From: Providencia vermicola
GTDB taxonomy: Bacteria > Pseudomonadota > Gammaproteobacteria > Enterobacterales > Enterobacteriaceae
Direction of reading: 5' to 3'
Length of the DNA stretch: 64,000 bases
Assembly: GCF_010748935.1 (NCBI RefSeq)
Contig: NZ_CP048796.1
Coordinates: 1,057,001 to 1,121,000, forward strand
Shown here in pieces: positions 20,506 through 31,198 of this stretch. The translations under genes were made by a program, and so were the position numbers. Numbering within the stretch: position 1 is the first letter of the stretch; every line of letters starts with the position of its first letter. A model generated the notes under the pieces. That model saw nothing but the letters and a program-made list of their open reading frames with translations, made no database searches and was not told the DNA's origin.

Positions 20506-21414
20506 ATGAATGAAAAACGATTGACTCATTTGCAGCAACTGGAAGCCGAAAGCATTCATATTTTACGTGAAGTCGCGGCTGAGTTTGCAAACCCGGTAAT
20601 GCTTTATTCAATAGGCAAAGATTCATCCGTCATGCTTCATCTAGCGCGAAAAGCGTTTTATCCGAGTAAATTGCCATTTCCGCTGTTACATGTTGATACT
20701 GGGTGGAAGTTCCGTGAAATGTATGAGTTTCGCGATAAAACAGCGAAAAATTATGGGTTTGAGCTTTTAGTTTATCGTAATCCAGAAGGGGCTAAACTGG
20801 GGATCAATCCATTCATACATGGTAGTGCAAAGCATACTGATATCATGAAAACAGAAGGATTGAAGCAAGCGCTCGATAAATATGGTTTTGATGCGGCATT
20901 TGGCGGTGCAAGACGTGATGAAGAAAAGTCACGAGCAAAAGAAAGAATCTATTCTTTTAGAGACCGCTCTCATCGCTGGGATCCCAAAAACCAACGCCCT
21001 GAGTTATGGCATAACTACAATGGACAAATAAATAAAGGTGAAAGTATACGTGTCTTTCCTTTATCAAACTGGACTGAACTGGATATTTGGCAATATATCT
21101 ATTTGGAAAATATCGACATCGTTCCCCTTTATTTTGCGAAAGAACGCCCTGTGTTGGAGCGTGATGGCACATTATTAATGGTCGATGATGACCGTATTGA
21201 CTTACAAGCGGGCGAAGTTATTGCTAAACGTAAAGTCCGTTTTCGCACTTTAGGATGTTGGCCATTAACTGGAGCCGTTGAATCACAGGCAGAAACATTA
21301 CCTGAGATTATCGAGGAAATGCTGATATCGACAACCAGTGAGCGTCAAGGCCGATTAATTGATAGCGATCAGTCAGCATCAATGGAGCAAAAAAAGCGCC
21401 AAGGGTATTTTTAA
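20506..21414 (+). CDS. cysD: Sulfate adenylyltransferase subunit 2
   Basis: 302 residues, the E. coli CysD length. The PP-loop [12 protein letters not shown], which binds ATP, is at about residue 36. [14 protein letters not shown] and the C-terminal [12 protein letters not shown] segment are typical. It forms APS from sulfate and ATP together with the CysN GTPase. AAGGAGG precedes the start, and the gene ends 13 bases before the cysN ATG. Confidence 0.97.
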   Translation: MNEKRLTHLQQLEAESIHILREVAAEFANPVMLYSIGKDSSVMLHLARKAFYPSKLPFPLLHVDTGWKFREMYEFRDKTAKNYGFELLVYRNPEGAKLGINPFIHGSAKHTDIMKTEGLKQALDKYGFDAAFGGARRDEEKSRAKERIYSFRDRSHRWDPKNQRPELWHNYNGQINKGESIRVFPLSNWTELDIWQYIYLENIDIVPLYFAKERPVLERDGTLLMVDDDRIDLQAGEVIAKRKVRFRTLGCWPLTGAVESQAETLPEIIEEMLISTTSERQGRLIDSDQSASMEQKKRQGYF

Positions 21415-21427
21415 GGGGGGAAACGTT

Positions 21428-22870
21428 ATGGCAGATGTCGCATACAATGAAACAATTGCGGAGCAAATCAAGCAACAAGGTGGTGTGGAAGCTTATTTGT
21501 TAGCGCAACAGGAGAAAGGGCTATTACGTTTCCTGACTTGCGGGAATGTGGATGATGGTAAAAGTACGCTCATTGGTCGCTTACTTCATGACACACGGCA
21601 AATTTATGAAGATCAACTTTCTGTTCTGCAAAATGACAGTAAACGTATAGGAACACAGGGGGAAAAGTTAGATCTTGCGTTGCTGGTGGATGGTCTTGCA
21701 GCTGAACGTGAGCAAGGCATCACTATTGATGTCGCATATCGCTATTTCTCCACGCAAAAGCGTAAATTTATTATTGCAGATACGCCTGGGCATGAGCAAT
21801 ATACCCGAAATATGGCAACGGGCGCATCGACATGCTCACTTTCTATTTTGTTGATCGATGCTCGAAAAGGTGTTCAAGAGCAAACGCGGCGTCATAGCTT
21901 TATCAGCACATTGCTGGGTATCCGCCATTTAGTGGTTGCCGTCAATAAAATGGATTTGATGGACTATAGCGAAAGCGTATTCGAAAAAATTAAACAAGAT
22001 TATCAGTCTTTTGCGACTGAGTTGCCTATCGACCTTAATGTATGGTTTGTGCCTATTTCGGCACTTGATGGCGATAATATTGTTAATAAAAGTCACAATC
22101 TACCTTGGTATCAAGGTGAGACGTTACTGCAAATTTTAGAGAATGTTCAAGTTCAGCAAAAAGCCTCAGAGCAAGCATTACGTTTTCCCGTTCAATATGT
22201 GAATAGGCCTAACCTTGATTTTAGAGGTTATAGCGGCACCTTATCTTCAGGAATAATTCATATTGGGCAGTCTGTTAAAGTGCTTCCTTCTGGGCAGTTA
22301 TCGCGAATCAAAGATATTGTCACTTTCGAGGGTTCACAACATTTTGCAATACCCGGTGAAGCCATCACGTTGGTCTTGGAAGATGATATTGATATTAGTC
22401 GCGGAGATTTAATTGTTGCCGAGGATGATACGCTAACAAGCACGCGTCAAGCGCTTATCGATGTTGTTTGGATGTCAGAACAACCATTGGTGCAGGGACA
22501 GCAGTTAGATATCAAAATTGCAGGCAAAAGAAGTCGAGCGAAGGTAGAAAATATTCAATATCAAGTTGATGTGAATAATTTGACGCAAAAGGTCGCGACT
22601 GAGTTACCGCTAAATAGTATTGGCCTTGTTGAATTCTCGTTTGATGAACCCCTGTTATTGGATAATTATCAACATAATGCGGATACCGGCGGCATGATCT
22701 TAATTGATAGGTTAACGAATGTTACAGCAGGCGCGGGGCTCGTTCGTGAAATTAAAGCAGATTTCATTGGGCAAGATGATCACTTTAGTGAATTTGAAAT
22801 CGAGCTGAACAAGTTAATTAGGCGCCACTTCCCTCACTGGGGAGCTCGTGATTTGCTGGGTGGAAAATAA
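21428..22870 (+). CDS. cysN: Sulfate adenylyltransferase subunit 1 (GTPase)
   Basis: 480-residue EF-Tu-like GTPase that drives APS synthesis. G1 is [18 protein letters not shown]3 [12 protein letters not shown] and G4 NKMDLMD. The ATG at 21428 follows AAGGGGGG with good spacing; an open frame extends upstream into cysD but lacks a signal and is not family-like. It ends 5 bases before cysC. Confidence 0.97.
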   Translation: MADVAYNETIAEQIKQQGGVEAYLLAQQEKGLLRFLTCGNVDDGKSTLIGRLLHDTRQIYEDQLSVLQNDSKRIGTQGEKLDLALLVDGLAAEREQGITIDVAYRYFSTQKRKFIIADTPGHEQYTRNMATGASTCSLSILLIDARKGVQEQTRRHSFISTLLGIRHLVVAVNKMDLMDYSESVFEKIKQDYQSFATELPIDLNVWFVPISALDGDNIVNKSHNLPWYQGETLLQILENVQVQQKASEQALRFPVQYVNRPNLDFRGYSGTLSSGIIHIGQSVKVLPSGQLSRIKDIVTFEGSQHFAIPGEAITLVLEDDIDISRGDLIVAEDDTLTSTRQALIDVVWMSEQPLVQGQQLDIKIAGKRSRAKVENIQYQVDVNNLTQKVATELPLNSIGLVEFSFDEPLLLDNYQHNADTGGMILIDRLTNVTAGAGLVREIKADFIGQDDHFSEFEIELNKLIRRHFPHWGARDLLGGK

Positions 22871-22875
22871 CTATC

Positions 22876-23481
22876 ATGGATTTGATTAATGAACATATTG
22901 TGTGGCATCCACATGCCATTACGCGTCAATTTAGAGAGCGAGCGAATGGTCATAAGGGGGCAGTGCTATGGTTTACGGGGCTGTCTGGCTCAGGTAAGTC
23001 AACATTGGCTGGTGCAATTGAACAAACATTAGCCGAGATGGAGATTAAGACTTACTTGCTTGATGGTGATAATGTACGCCATGGATTATGCCGAGACCTT
23101 GGTTTTAGCGAGGAAGATCGGCAAGAGAACATTCGACGCATTGGCGAAGTGGCTAAGCTGATGGTTGATGCTGGACTGATAGTTGCGACAGCGTTTATAT
23201 CTCCTTATCGAGAGGACAGACAACGGGTTCGTGAATTGTTTGAAGCAAATCAATTTTTTGAATTGCACGTAGCAACACCAGTAGACATCTGTGAACAACG
23301 CGATCCAAAAGGGCTGTATAAGCAAGCGAGAGAGGGGAAGATAACGCATTTTACAGGGATTGACTCTCCGTATCAGGAGCCATTACAGCCGGAGTTACGC
23401 ATTGATGGACGGCAGCCCATCGCTGATTCAATAACGCAAATTCTCCACTTGCTGAAAACTCAACAAGTTATTAAAACCTAA
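22876..23481 (+). CDS. cysC: Adenylylsulfate (APS) kinase
   Basis: 201 residues. The P-loop GLSGSGKST lies near residue 35, with [17 protein letters not shown] and [10 protein letters not shown] following, the standard APS kinase signatures. It phosphorylates APS to PAPS, the substrate of CysH. It is the last gene of the cluster and is followed by a hairpin terminator. Confidence 0.97.
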   Translation: MDLINEHIVWHPHAITRQFRERANGHKGAVLWFTGLSGSGKSTLAGAIEQTLAEMEIKTYLLDGDNVRHGLCRDLGFSEEDRQENIRRIGEVAKLMVDAGLIVATAFISPYREDRQRVRELFEANQFFELHVATPVDICEQRDPKGLYKQAREGKITHFTGIDSPYQEPLQPELRIDGRQPIADSITQILHLLKTQQVIKT

Positions 23482-23881
23482 TCTGTTATTCTCAAAAAGA
23501 TGTTGCTGAATGGCCTTGAGTAGCATCTTTTCATCAACGACGCCGTTAAATCACATTTAATGGTATCTTCTTTTTACTTTCACGCTGATAAAATAACCTT
23601 TTTCTATTAAGATGTTGCACGAAAGTACAATCAATATTGTCTTGGCGCTCGTATTTTTGTTGGCAAATTTCACTTGGATTGGTAATAGTGATTTTTATGA
23701 TTCAAGGTACCCTATAATTTGCTAGTGAGAAACGGAACAAAAACAGCGTGATCAACACTAAGTTGAGTGAATTTTAATCATATAATATGTGATTTACTCT
23801 GACTTTTATGACATTACTTTCTTCTTAGTAGCGTCATGAGCTGAGTTATGGGATGATTAGCAAATCATTTCAGGGGGCAGA
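23482..23881. other. Intergenic region cysC / ftsB
   Basis: These 400 bases hold the cysC terminator at the left and no coding frame. The ftsB promoter is presumably in the right half. AGGGGGC immediately before 23882 is the ftsB ribosome binding site. Confidence 0.4.
23495..23531 (+). terminator. Terminator after cysC
   Basis: A stem AAAAGATG..GCT / AGTAGCATCTTTT with a loop of about 11 bases ends in a T run, 14 bases after the cysC stop. Confidence 0.65.
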
Positions 23882-24184
23882 ATGGGCAAATTAACGCTTC
23901 TATTAATCGCAGTATTAGCTTGGACGCAATATTCTCTATGGTTAGGAAAAAATGGTATCCATGATTATGTGCGAGTAAAAGACGATGTTGCAGCGCAAGA
24001 AATTATCAATTCTCGCTTAAAAGTGCGTAATGAGCAGTTATTTGCTGAAATTAATGACCTAAACGATGGTCAAGATGCGATTGAAGAACGAGCTCGCACA
24101 GAACTCGGAATGATCAAACCTGGCGAATCATTTTATAGAATGGTCAAAGAAAGTAATAATCAGAAAGCATCTAATAATCAATAA
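23882..24184 (+). CDS. ftsB: Cell division protein FtsB
   Basis: 100-residue bitopic membrane protein: a hydrophobic segment at about residues 4-21, then a periplasmic coiled coil with heptad pattern (about 35-65). The C-terminal [17 protein letters not shown] segment contacts FtsL/FtsQ. It is part of the FtsQLB divisome complex. It sits upstream of ispD as in other Enterobacterales. Confidence 0.95.
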   Translation: MGKLTLLLIAVLAWTQYSLWLGKNGIHDYVRVKDDVAAQEIINSRLKVRNEQLFAEINDLNDGQDAIEERARTELGMIKPGESFYRMVKESNNQKASNNQ

Positions 24185-24249
24185 ATAACGTATTTGCTCA
24201 TGAATTATTATCGCGATTGGCCATTAATTTCGATGTAAGATCCAACATA

Positions 24250-24972
24250 ATGAATAACTCAATCATTGGGGAAAACCCGCAAATTGTTGCAATAATTCCC
24301 GCGGCAGGTATTGGCAGCCGTATGAATGCTGATTGCCCAAAACAGTATTTACAAGTCGCAGGGAAAACAATCATTGAACACACGATTAGTGCATTGTTAC
24401 TCAACCCTAGCGTCACCCATATCGTTGTCGCACTCAGCCCGGATGATGATTATTTTGCTAAGCTTGATATTGCACAAGATCCGCGAGTGACCACAGTAAA
24501 CGGTGGAAAAGAGCGCGCGGACTCAGTGATGGCGGGGTTAAACCTTTTAGCCAAAAACGAAAGCATGCAAAATAAGTGGGTGTTGGTGCATGACGCAGCA
24601 CGTCCTTGTTTGCATCAAGATGATTTAAATAAAATTATTCAGCTATCAACAAAAGAGTGTTGTGGCGGAATTCTTGCTGCGCCTGTTAGAGACACAATGA
24701 AGCGGAGTTTTAAAACGTCTGCTCTTATTGATCATACAGTTGAACGTGAAGCATTATGGCATGCATTAACCCCACAGTTTTTTCCATTATTGTTATTGCG
24801 GGATTGTTTAAGTAAAGCTTTGAAAGAAAATGCGGTTATCACAGATGAAGCCTCTGCCCTTGAATATTGTGGTTATCAACCTGTATTGGTTTCAGGGCGT
24901 TCAGATAACTTAAAAGTGACCAGACCAGAAGATCTTGCTCTGGCAGAATTTTATCTTTCTAAAATGAAATAA
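24250..24972 (+). CDS. ispD: 2-C-methyl-D-erythritol 4-phosphate cytidylyltransferase
   Basis: 240-residue MEP-pathway enzyme for isoprenoid precursors. The CTP-binding loop [20 protein letters not shown] is at about residues 15-34; VHDAARPC and DEASALEY carry further active-site residues. The ATG at 24250 gives a length near E. coli IspD (236); an 11-codon longer frame starts with TTG at 24217 and has no ribosome signal. It ends 12 bases before ispF. Confidence 0.95.
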   Translation: MNNSIIGENPQIVAIIPAAGIGSRMNADCPKQYLQVAGKTIIEHTISALLLNPSVTHIVVALSPDDDYFAKLDIAQDPRVTTVNGGKERADSVMAGLNLLAKNESMQNKWVLVHDAARPCLHQDDLNKIIQLSTKECCGGILAAPVRDTMKRSFKTSALIDHTVEREALWHALTPQFFPLLLLRDCLSKALKENAVITDEASALEYCGYQPVLVSGRSDNLKVTRPEDLALAEFYLSKMK

Positions 24973-24984
24973 AAGGAATAAATC

Positions 24985-25497
24985 ATGAGAGTTGGGCACG
25001 GGTTCGATGTACATAAGTTCGGTGGTGATGGTCCCATCATTATTGGTGGGGTTCGTATTCCATATGAACAAGGTTTATTAGCTCACTCTGACGGTGATGT
25101 TGTATTACATGCAGTAACGGATGCAATTTTAGGGGCTGCTGCACTCGGGGATATTGGTAAATTATTCCCAGATACCGATCCGGCCTATAAAGGTGCTGAT
25201 AGCCGTGTGCTACTAAAAGAAGCTTATCGTCATGTACGTGCAAAAGGTTACAGTATCGGTAATATTGATGTCACTATCATGGCACAAGCTCCTAAAATGC
25301 TGCCACATATTCCACAAATGCGTGTCAATATTGCAGAAGACCTAGAATGCCATATGGATGACATTAATGTTAAAGCGACGACAACTGAACAATTAGGTTT
25401 TGTTGGTCGTAAAGAAGGTATTGCATGTGCTGCGGTAGTATTACTTGTTAAAGATAATGGTAGTGAAAATCATGAATGTACAGTACCTGCATGGTAA
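24985..25497 (+). CDS. ispF: 2-C-methyl-D-erythritol 2,4-cyclodiphosphate synthase
   Basis: 170 residues. Zinc ligands lie in GHGFDVHKF, and the [14 protein letters not shown] and [15 protein letters not shown] segments are diagnostic. It is about 11 residues longer than E. coli IspF, because the reading frame runs 26 bases into truD. AAGGAATAA precedes the start. Confidence 0.96.
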   Translation: MRVGHGFDVHKFGGDGPIIIGGVRIPYEQGLLAHSDGDVVLHAVTDAILGAAALGDIGKLFPDTDPAYKGADSRVLLKEAYRHVRAKGYSIGNIDVTIMAQAPKMLPHIPQMRVNIAEDLECHMDDINVKATTTEQLGFVGRKEGIACAAVVLLVKDNGSENHECTVPAW

Positions 25498-26512
25498 GCC
25501 GCTATCATTCGGTAAACTAAAAAGTCAGCCTGAAGACTTCATCGTTAAGGAAAACTTAGGTTTTGAGCTTGATGGAGAAGGCGAGCATGTTATGGTTCGT
25601 GTTGAAAAGATTGGCTATAACACGCTATTTGTTGCCGAGCAGCTCGCTAAGTTCGCAAAAATTTCAGCAAGAGCAGTAAGCTATGCTGGCTTAAAAGATC
25701 GCAATGCGATGACGGAACAATGGTTCTGTTTGCAGATGCCAGGTAAAGAAACACCTGATTTTTCTTTGTGGCAACTTGATGGCTGTCGAGTGATTGCGAC
25801 AACGAGACAAAAAAGAAAATTGCGCATTGGCACCTTGAAAGGAAACCAATTTGAATTGACCATTCGGGAGATTTCTGATCCTGACGATGTCGAATTGCGT
25901 TTACAGAAAATAGCAGAGCAAGGCGTTCCTAACTATTTTGGTGAACAACGCTTTGGTCGAGATGGACAGAATTTAACTCAAGCGTTACGCTGGGCAAATC
26001 AAGAAATTACTGTTCGTGAGCGCAACAAACGAAGCTTTTATCTGTCAGCTGCACGCAGTGCGATGTTTAACCACGTGACGAGTGAGCGTATTGCGAACCA
26101 GACCGTCAATCAAGTGTTATTAGGTGATGCTCTTCAATTGACAGGGCGTGGCAGTTGGTTTGTGGCAACGACAGAAGAATTTTCTTCATTACAACCCCGA
26201 GTTGATACATTTGAACTTAGCATCACGGCACCTTTGCCCGGTGATGGTGAATTAGGTACGCAAGAAGATGCGCTAGCCTTTGAGACGGGTTGCTTAGAGA
26301 ATTATCGCGCCTTGATAACATTGATGAAAACGGAACGGGTATCCTCAACACGTAGGGCGATGATGATGAAACCTCAAAACCTTCAATGGCAATGGGTTGA
26401 TCAAACGACATTAAAAATGTGTTTTTTCCTTAATTCGGGAAGTTTTGCAACGAGCGTGGTGCGAGAACTTATTAATCAGGATAGTGCCGATGCTGAAAAT
26501 TTTATTGAGTAA
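25472..26512 (+). CDS. truD: tRNA pseudouridine(13) synthase TruD
   Basis: 346 residues, near the 349 of E. coli TruD. Catalytic Asp lies in [23 protein letters not shown] and QLTGRGSWF are family motifs. The ATG at 25472 overlaps the end of ispF by 26 bases; earlier in-frame codons are not family-like. It modifies U13 of glutamate tRNA. Confidence 0.95.
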   Translation: MNVQYLHGKPLSFGKLKSQPEDFIVKENLGFELDGEGEHVMVRVEKIGYNTLFVAEQLAKFAKISARAVSYAGLKDRNAMTEQWFCLQMPGKETPDFSLWQLDGCRVIATTRQKRKLRIGTLKGNQFELTIREISDPDDVELRLQKIAEQGVPNYFGEQRFGRDGQNLTQALRWANQEITVRERNKRSFYLSAARSAMFNHVTSERIANQTVNQVLLGDALQLTGRGSWFVATTEEFSSLQPRVDTFELSITAPLPGDGELGTQEDALAFETGCLENYRALITLMKTERVSSTRRAMMMKPQNLQWQWVDQTTLKMCFFLNSGSFATSVVRELINQDSADAENFIE

Positions 26513-27251
26513 CGACGATGGTGTGACAGCCCCTGGTATCCAAACACTGGCAGCTGCTTTACGCCAATATTATCAGGTGCAAGTGATCGCACCTGATCGT
26601 AATCGTAGTGGTGCATCAAACGCATTAACTTTAGATAAACCTTTAAGGATCCAAACACTGGCTAATGGTGACCTTTCAGTACAAGAAGGTACGCCGACAG
26701 ATTGTGTTTATATTGGTGTTAACAAAGTGGTGAGACCAAGGCCTGATATTGTTGTATCTGGCATTAACTGTGGTCCTAACCTTGGGGATGATGTCATTTA
26801 CTCAGGTACCGTTGCGGCAGCGACGGAAGGTCGACACTTAGGTTTACCTTCCATAGCAGTTTCTCTTGATGGTGACACGCATTTTGAAACCGCCGCAAAA
26901 GTGACTTGTGACATATTGGCATTGTTACAAAAAAATCCATTGCGAGCAGGCAATATATTGAATATCAATGTACCTGATATTCCTTACAATGAAGTGAAAG
27001 GGATTAAAGTCACTCGTTGTGGCAGTCGTCATGCCGCCTCTGAGGTTTACAATCTCGAAGATCCTAAAGGTAATATGCTGTATTGGCTTGGGCCAGTGGG
27101 GGAAATCCGCGATGCAGGGCCTGGTACCGATTTTGAGGCGGTATCGCAAGGTTATGTCTCCATTACGCCTTTACAAGTGGATTTAACAGCTTATAAAGCA
27201 CATTCATTGATTGAAGAGTGGCTAGAGAAATCAGGAGTGAAAGTAGAATGA
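26490..27251 (+). CDS. surE: 5'/3'-nucleotidase SurE
   Basis: 253 residues, identical in length to E. coli SurE. The metal-binding LLSNDDG at residues 4-10 and [19 protein letters not shown] (Asn and loop ligands) are visible. It is a stationary-phase survival phosphatase acting on nucleotides. It overlaps the end of truD by 23 bases and the start of pcm by 4 bases (ATGA). Confidence 0.96.
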   Translation: MLKILLSNDDGVTAPGIQTLAAALRQYYQVQVIAPDRNRSGASNALTLDKPLRIQTLANGDLSVQEGTPTDCVYIGVNKVVRPRPDIVVSGINCGPNLGDDVIYSGTVAAATEGRHLGLPSIAVSLDGDTHFETAAKVTCDILALLQKNPLRAGNILNINVPDIPYNEVKGIKVTRCGSRHAASEVYNLEDPKGNMLYWLGPVGEIRDAGPGTDFEAVSQGYVSITPLQVDLTAYKAHSLIEEWLEKSGVKVE

Positions 27252-27874
27252 AAACAGGGCTCATGAAAGAACTATTGGCACAGTTACGCCAACAGGGAAT
27301 TCACGATGAGCGCCTATTAGACGCTTTATCACGAGTTCCGCGTGAACGTTTTGTGGATGAAGCGCTTTCACATAAGGCCTATGATAACATCCCATTACCT
27401 ATAGGTTATGGGCAAACTATTTCTCAGCCTTATATTGTTGCTAAAATGACCGCATTGCTTGCGGTTACACCGCAAGATCATGTTTTAGAAATAGGCACAG
27501 GTTCTGGCTATCAAACGGCTGTTTTAGCGCATTTAGCGGACCATGTTTTTTCAGTCGAAAGGGTGAAGAGTTTACAATGGACGGCGAAACGCCGTTTTAA
27601 ACAACTTGATCTGCATAATATCTCTACTCGTCACGGTGATGGTTGGGAAGGATGGCAATCAAAAGGGCCTTTTGATGCGATTATCGTCACCGCAGCACCC
27701 AGTGAAATTCCTCCTCGGCTATTACAGCAATTAAAAGAAGGTGGGCGTTTAGTTTTACCTGTTGGGGATAAAGACCAAGCCCTCAAGTTGATTATTCGTC
27801 GAGGAAATGATTATCACGCAAATGTCATAGAGAAAGTGCGCTTTGTTCCTTTAGTTTCAGGTGACTTAGCTTAG
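27248..27874 (+). CDS. pcm: Protein-L-isoaspartate O-methyltransferase
   Basis: 208 residues, the E. coli length. The SAM-binding motif [16 protein letters not shown] and the isoaspartate-site [17 protein letters not shown] are present. It repairs damaged aspartyl residues. The ATG at 27248 overlaps the surE stop as ATGA; a 10-codon extension upstream lies fully within surE. Confidence 0.96.
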   Translation: MKTGLMKELLAQLRQQGIHDERLLDALSRVPRERFVDEALSHKAYDNIPLPIGYGQTISQPYIVAKMTALLAVTPQDHVLEIGTGSGYQTAVLAHLADHVFSVERVKSLQWTAKRRFKQLDLHNISTRHGDGWEGWQSKGPFDAIIVTAAPSEIPPRLLQQLKEGGRLVLPVGDKDQALKLIIRRGNDYHANVIEKVRFVPLVSGDLA

Positions 27875-28228
27875 CGATTTAGTGGCGATGATCTTCGACA
27901 AAATATGACCTTGACTGCTCTAAAACTGAGTAAGTCGCATTTTCTATTAAGTCATAATCTCAAATTGTTATATTTTTGATATATTTGGCTTGTTCAATAA
28001 TTTATATTTCTGTTTTAATAAGCCAAATACTTTTCGTTTAAGAGTTTTAATGTTCTAAATAATTCAAGCTGTAGCTAGGTGATGCAGGGCCTATAAAAGA
28101 GGTGACCTATGCGCATAAACCTAGTTAACAATGCTGCAACTTGAAGTATGATGAGAATAATAGGCTCGAATGTTTTACTGACGCAAATTTAGTTGTGATG
28201 TCAGATTTTTCTTCACGGGAGAAGATGC
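27875..28228. other. Intergenic region pcm / nlpD
   Basis: 354 bases without a coding frame. GGGAGAAG just before 28229 is the nlpD ribosome binding site. No operator or clear terminator was recognised. Confidence 0.4.
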
Positions 28229-29299
28229 ATGAAAATTGTTAGCCCAATAAACAGAATTCGATGGGCGGTGATCTTTTCATTTGGCGGGGCATTACTGGCT
28301 GGATGTTCAACTCCGTACCATACAGCTGCGCCGATTACTAGCGTAAATGAAGGTCAAGGAAATCAATCAAGTCAACAAACAGTTCAAAGAACACCATCAA
28401 GCAATAGTGGTGGGACGAGTATTGCGATGCCTTCTTCACGGCCTAATTTGTCTGCAAATTCTTCATCATCTGTTCGCACGTCGGCCCCAGTGAATATGGA
28501 TGGACAAGGCCGTATTATCTATAACCGTGACTATGGCAGTATTTCAAAAGGCAGTTATAGCGGTAGTACTTACACGGTACAGCGTGGCGATACGTTATTC
28601 TACATAGCGTATATAACGGGCAATGATTTCCGTGAGTTAGCATCGAAAAACAATATTCCAGAGCCTTATAGCCTAAATGTTGGGCAGGTGATCAATATTG
28701 GTAATGGAAATGTGAACTCAAACGGACAATTAGCATCAAATTCATCAAATAGTAACCAGCAACCGGTTGATCTTCGAACAACTAATGCGTATCCTGCAAA
28801 TGGAAGCGGTCAAAATACGGGTAAAATGTTGCCTAATAATAAGAAGCCTGCAACGCAAGTTTCTACAGCAACAACCTCGACTGCTTCTACAACTTCTACG
28901 ACGACAGCAAGCAGTACAAATAGCTCATCGATAAAATGGCGCTGGCCAGCAGAAGGGAAAATGATAGAAGGTTTCTCTGATGCGCAAGGTGGAAATAAAG
29001 GCATTGATATTGCCGGTTCACGAGGCCAACCTGTACTCGCTGCTGCTCCCGGTAAAGTGGTATACGCAGGAAATGCACTACGTGGATATGGAAATCTTAT
29101 AATAATAAAACATAACGATGACTACCTAAGTGCTTACGCGCATAACGATACGTTACTTGTGCGTGATCAGCAGGATGTCGCTGCTGGGCAAAAAATTGCA
29201 ACTATGGGTAGCACCGGTACAAGCTCGGTTAGGCTACATTTTGAAATTCGTTACAAGGGAAAATCAGTAAACCCGCTGCGCTACTTACCGCAGCGATAA
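28229..29299 (+). CDS. nlpD: Murein hydrolase activator lipoprotein NlpD
   Basis: 356-residue outer-membrane lipoprotein with lipobox LLAGC (Cys26). A Ser/Asn/Gln-rich linker is followed by a LysM domain (YTVQRGDTLFYIAYITG, about residues 112-155). A second low-complexity Ser/Thr linker around 215-232 precedes a C-terminal LytM/M23 domain (GIDIAGSRGQPVLAAAPGKVVYAG). The catalytic zinc-site residues of active M23 peptidases are not complete, as in E. coli NlpD, which activates AmiC. In relatives, the main rpoS promoter lies inside nlpD. Confidence 0.94.
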   Translation: MKIVSPINRIRWAVIFSFGGALLAGCSTPYHTAAPITSVNEGQGNQSSQQTVQRTPSSNSGGTSIAMPSSRPNLSANSSSSVRTSAPVNMDGQGRIIYNRDYGSISKGSYSGSTYTVQRGDTLFYIAYITGNDFRELASKNNIPEPYSLNVGQVINIGNGNVNSNGQLASNSSNSNQQPVDLRTTNAYPANGSGQNTGKMLPNNKKPATQVSTATTSTASTTSTTTASSTNSSSIKWRWPAEGKMIEGFSDAQGGNKGIDIAGSRGQPVLAAAPGKVVYAGNALRGYGNLIIIKHNDDYLSAYAHNDTLLVRDQQDVAAGQKIATMGSTGTSSVRLHFEIRYKGKSVNPLRYLPQR

Positions 29300-29353
29300 A
29301 CTGGGCAGAATGCAATGACATTCTGTCCTCATTATCAAGGGTAGGAGTCACTG

Positions 29354-30340
29354 ATGAGCCAAAGTTCGCTGAAAGCTAACGAGTTATACAATGACCTCGA
29401 CGACAGCATGATGGATGATGCTTTTGATGAGAGTCAATTCAAAGAAGAGGATCTGGTTGCAGAACTAGACGATGAAATGGACTTATTCCAGAGCACGAAT
29501 TTACGTGTTCTGGATGCAACCCAAATTTATCTCAGTGAAATTGGATTCTCTCCGCTCCTGACAGCTGAAGAAGAAGTTTTCTATGCTAGGAGAGCCTTGC
29601 GTGGTGACATTGCTTCACGTCAACGCATGATAGAAAGTAATCTTCGCTTAGTTGTTAAGATCTCTCGACGTTATAATAATCGGGGCCTAGCATTACTTGA
29701 TCTCATTGAGGAAGGTAATCTAGGGTTAATTCGCGCAGTTGAAAAATTTGATCCTGAAAAAGGTTTCCGTTTTTCAACATATGCGACGTGGTGGATACGC
29801 CAGACGATTGAACGTGCCATCATGAATCAAACCAGAACCATCCGCCTCCCTATTCATATCGTCAAAGAGCTCAATATTTACCTTCGAACCGCCCGAGAAT
29901 TAGCGCAAAAACTTGATCATGAGCCTAGCGCTGAAGAAATCGCCGAACAGTTAGATAAGCCAGTAGAAGATGTTAGCCGTATGCTACGTTTAAATGAACG
30001 TATTACCTCGGTTGATACGCCTATTGCCGGTGATTCTGAAAAATCTTTACTTGAGGTTCTATCTGATGAGAATGAATCAGGCCCAGAACATACAATTCAA
30101 GATAACAACTTAAAAGAAAACATTGTGAAGTGGTTATTTGAATTGAATCCTAAACAGCGTGAAGTATTAGCACGACGTTTTGGTTTATTGGGTTATGAGG
30201 CAGAAACGCTCGAAGAGGTTGGTCGAGAAATTGGATTAACACGGGAAAGAGTACGTCAGATTCAAGTGGAAGGGTTAAGAAGGTTAAAAGATATTTTACA
30301 AGGTGAGGATCTTTCTTTGGAAGCCTTATTTAATATGTAA
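29354..30340 (+). CDS. rpoS: RNA polymerase sigma factor RpoS
   Basis: 328-residue stationary-phase and general stress sigma factor. It has region 1.2 ([16 protein letters not shown]), region 2 ([22 protein letters not shown]), region 3, and region 4 with the helix-turn-helix ([20 protein letters not shown]). Length and ends match E. coli RpoS (330). It lies 54 bases after nlpD. Confidence 0.97.
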   Translation: MSQSSLKANELYNDLDDSMMDDAFDESQFKEEDLVAELDDEMDLFQSTNLRVLDATQIYLSEIGFSPLLTAEEEVFYARRALRGDIASRQRMIESNLRLVVKISRRYNNRGLALLDLIEEGNLGLIRAVEKFDPEKGFRFSTYATWWIRQTIERAIMNQTRTIRLPIHIVKELNIYLRTARELAQKLDHEPSAEEIAEQLDKPVEDVSRMLRLNERITSVDTPIAGDSEKSLLEVLSDENESGPEHTIQDNNLKENIVKWLFELNPKQREVLARRFGLLGYEAETLEEVGREIGLTRERVRQIQVEGLRRLKDILQGEDLSLEALFNM

Positions 30341-30362
30341 AAATCGTTAACAGTAGATTATC

Positions 30363-30397
30363 AAAGCCCTCAGCGACAAACTGAGGGCTTTCTTTTT
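30363..30397. terminator. Terminator between rpoS and miaE
   Basis: An 11-base perfect stem AAAGCCCTCAG / CTGAGGGCTTT with a 7-base loop is followed by a T run on the plus strand. It is preceded by A residues, so it can also serve the convergent miaE. Confidence 0.9.
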
Positions 30398-30435
30398 ATG
30401 GATAATATGTCAAAAGAGGTTTGTCGCCTTAGGCT

Positions 30436-31197
30436 TTATATTGGCGCACCACTATGAAATTTGAAATCATTATCGGGAGACAGAATAAGCTGTGCTTCGA
30501 TAATACCGAACATTTTAACGCGGTCACTGATATCTGTTTTACTGATAGATTGTGCTAGTTGCAGATAATCTTGATAGTGTCTCGCTTCCGAACGCAATAA
30601 TGAGACGTAGAAATTAGCTAAATCATCATCTAAAAAAGGGGCTAGCTTAGCAAAGCGTTCACATGATCGGGCTTCAATATAAGCACCAATGATCAGTTTA
30701 TCGACCAATGTTTGCGGCTCATGCCCACTCATATGGCTAAACAGACCTTTAGCATAACGGCTTGCTGTTATGCCATCATAAGGAATATTTCGTTGGTGCA
30801 TAATTTCTAACACTTGATAAAAATGATGAAGTTCCTCTTTAATCAAGAGTACCATTTTATCAATTAAATCTTGGCTATAAGGAGACTGTTTTCTTGCTAG
30901 GATCTGTTTTGATATTTGGTTTTTATGCTTTAAAGTATCAACATTTCCTATACGATCGTAGGCAAAGTCTTCATAAGGTTTAAACCAAGCAAGCAGTGTC
31001 GCGGCACTCTCTTTATCAACGGCATATTTACGGATCAAAAACATTGCGCTTTGCGCCGCTTTTAATTCACATAAAAGGTGGTCTTTTAAGAGTATAGGTA
31101 AACTTTCAGGCTCACTTGCTTTTTTAACCCAACTATCAGGCGTTTCACAATGTAAAAACGCGCTGATAGGCGCCAGTAGCTCAGCGTGATCTTGCAT
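30436..31197 (-). CDS. miaE: tRNA-(ms2io6A)-hydroxylase MiaE
   Basis: 253-residue ferritin-fold diiron monooxygenase that hydroxylates ms2i6A37 in tRNA. Diiron ligands are visible in the helices EELHHFYQV, EARSCERF and EARHYQDY. E. coli lacks MiaE, while many other Enterobacterales have it. It starts one base after the mutS stop on the same strand, so it is probably co-transcribed with mutS. Confidence 0.92.
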   Translation of the reverse strand: MQDHAELLAPISAFLHCETPDSWVKKASEPESLPILLKDHLLCELKAAQSAMFLIRKYAVDKESAATLLAWFKPYEDFAYDRIGNVDTLKHKNQISKQILARKQSPYSQDLIDKMVLLIKEELHHFYQVLEIMHQRNIPYDGITASRYAKGLFSHMSGHEPQTLVDKLIIGAYIEARSCERFAKLAPFLDDDLANFYVSLLRSEARHYQDYLQLAQSISKTDISDRVKMFGIIEAQLILSPDNDFKFHSGAPI

Positions 31198-31198
31198 A

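Noticed and set aside
21359-21427. Upstream extension of cysN
   Set aside because: It lies in the cysD coding region and the extra residues are not CysN-like; AAGGGGGG marks the ATG at 21428.
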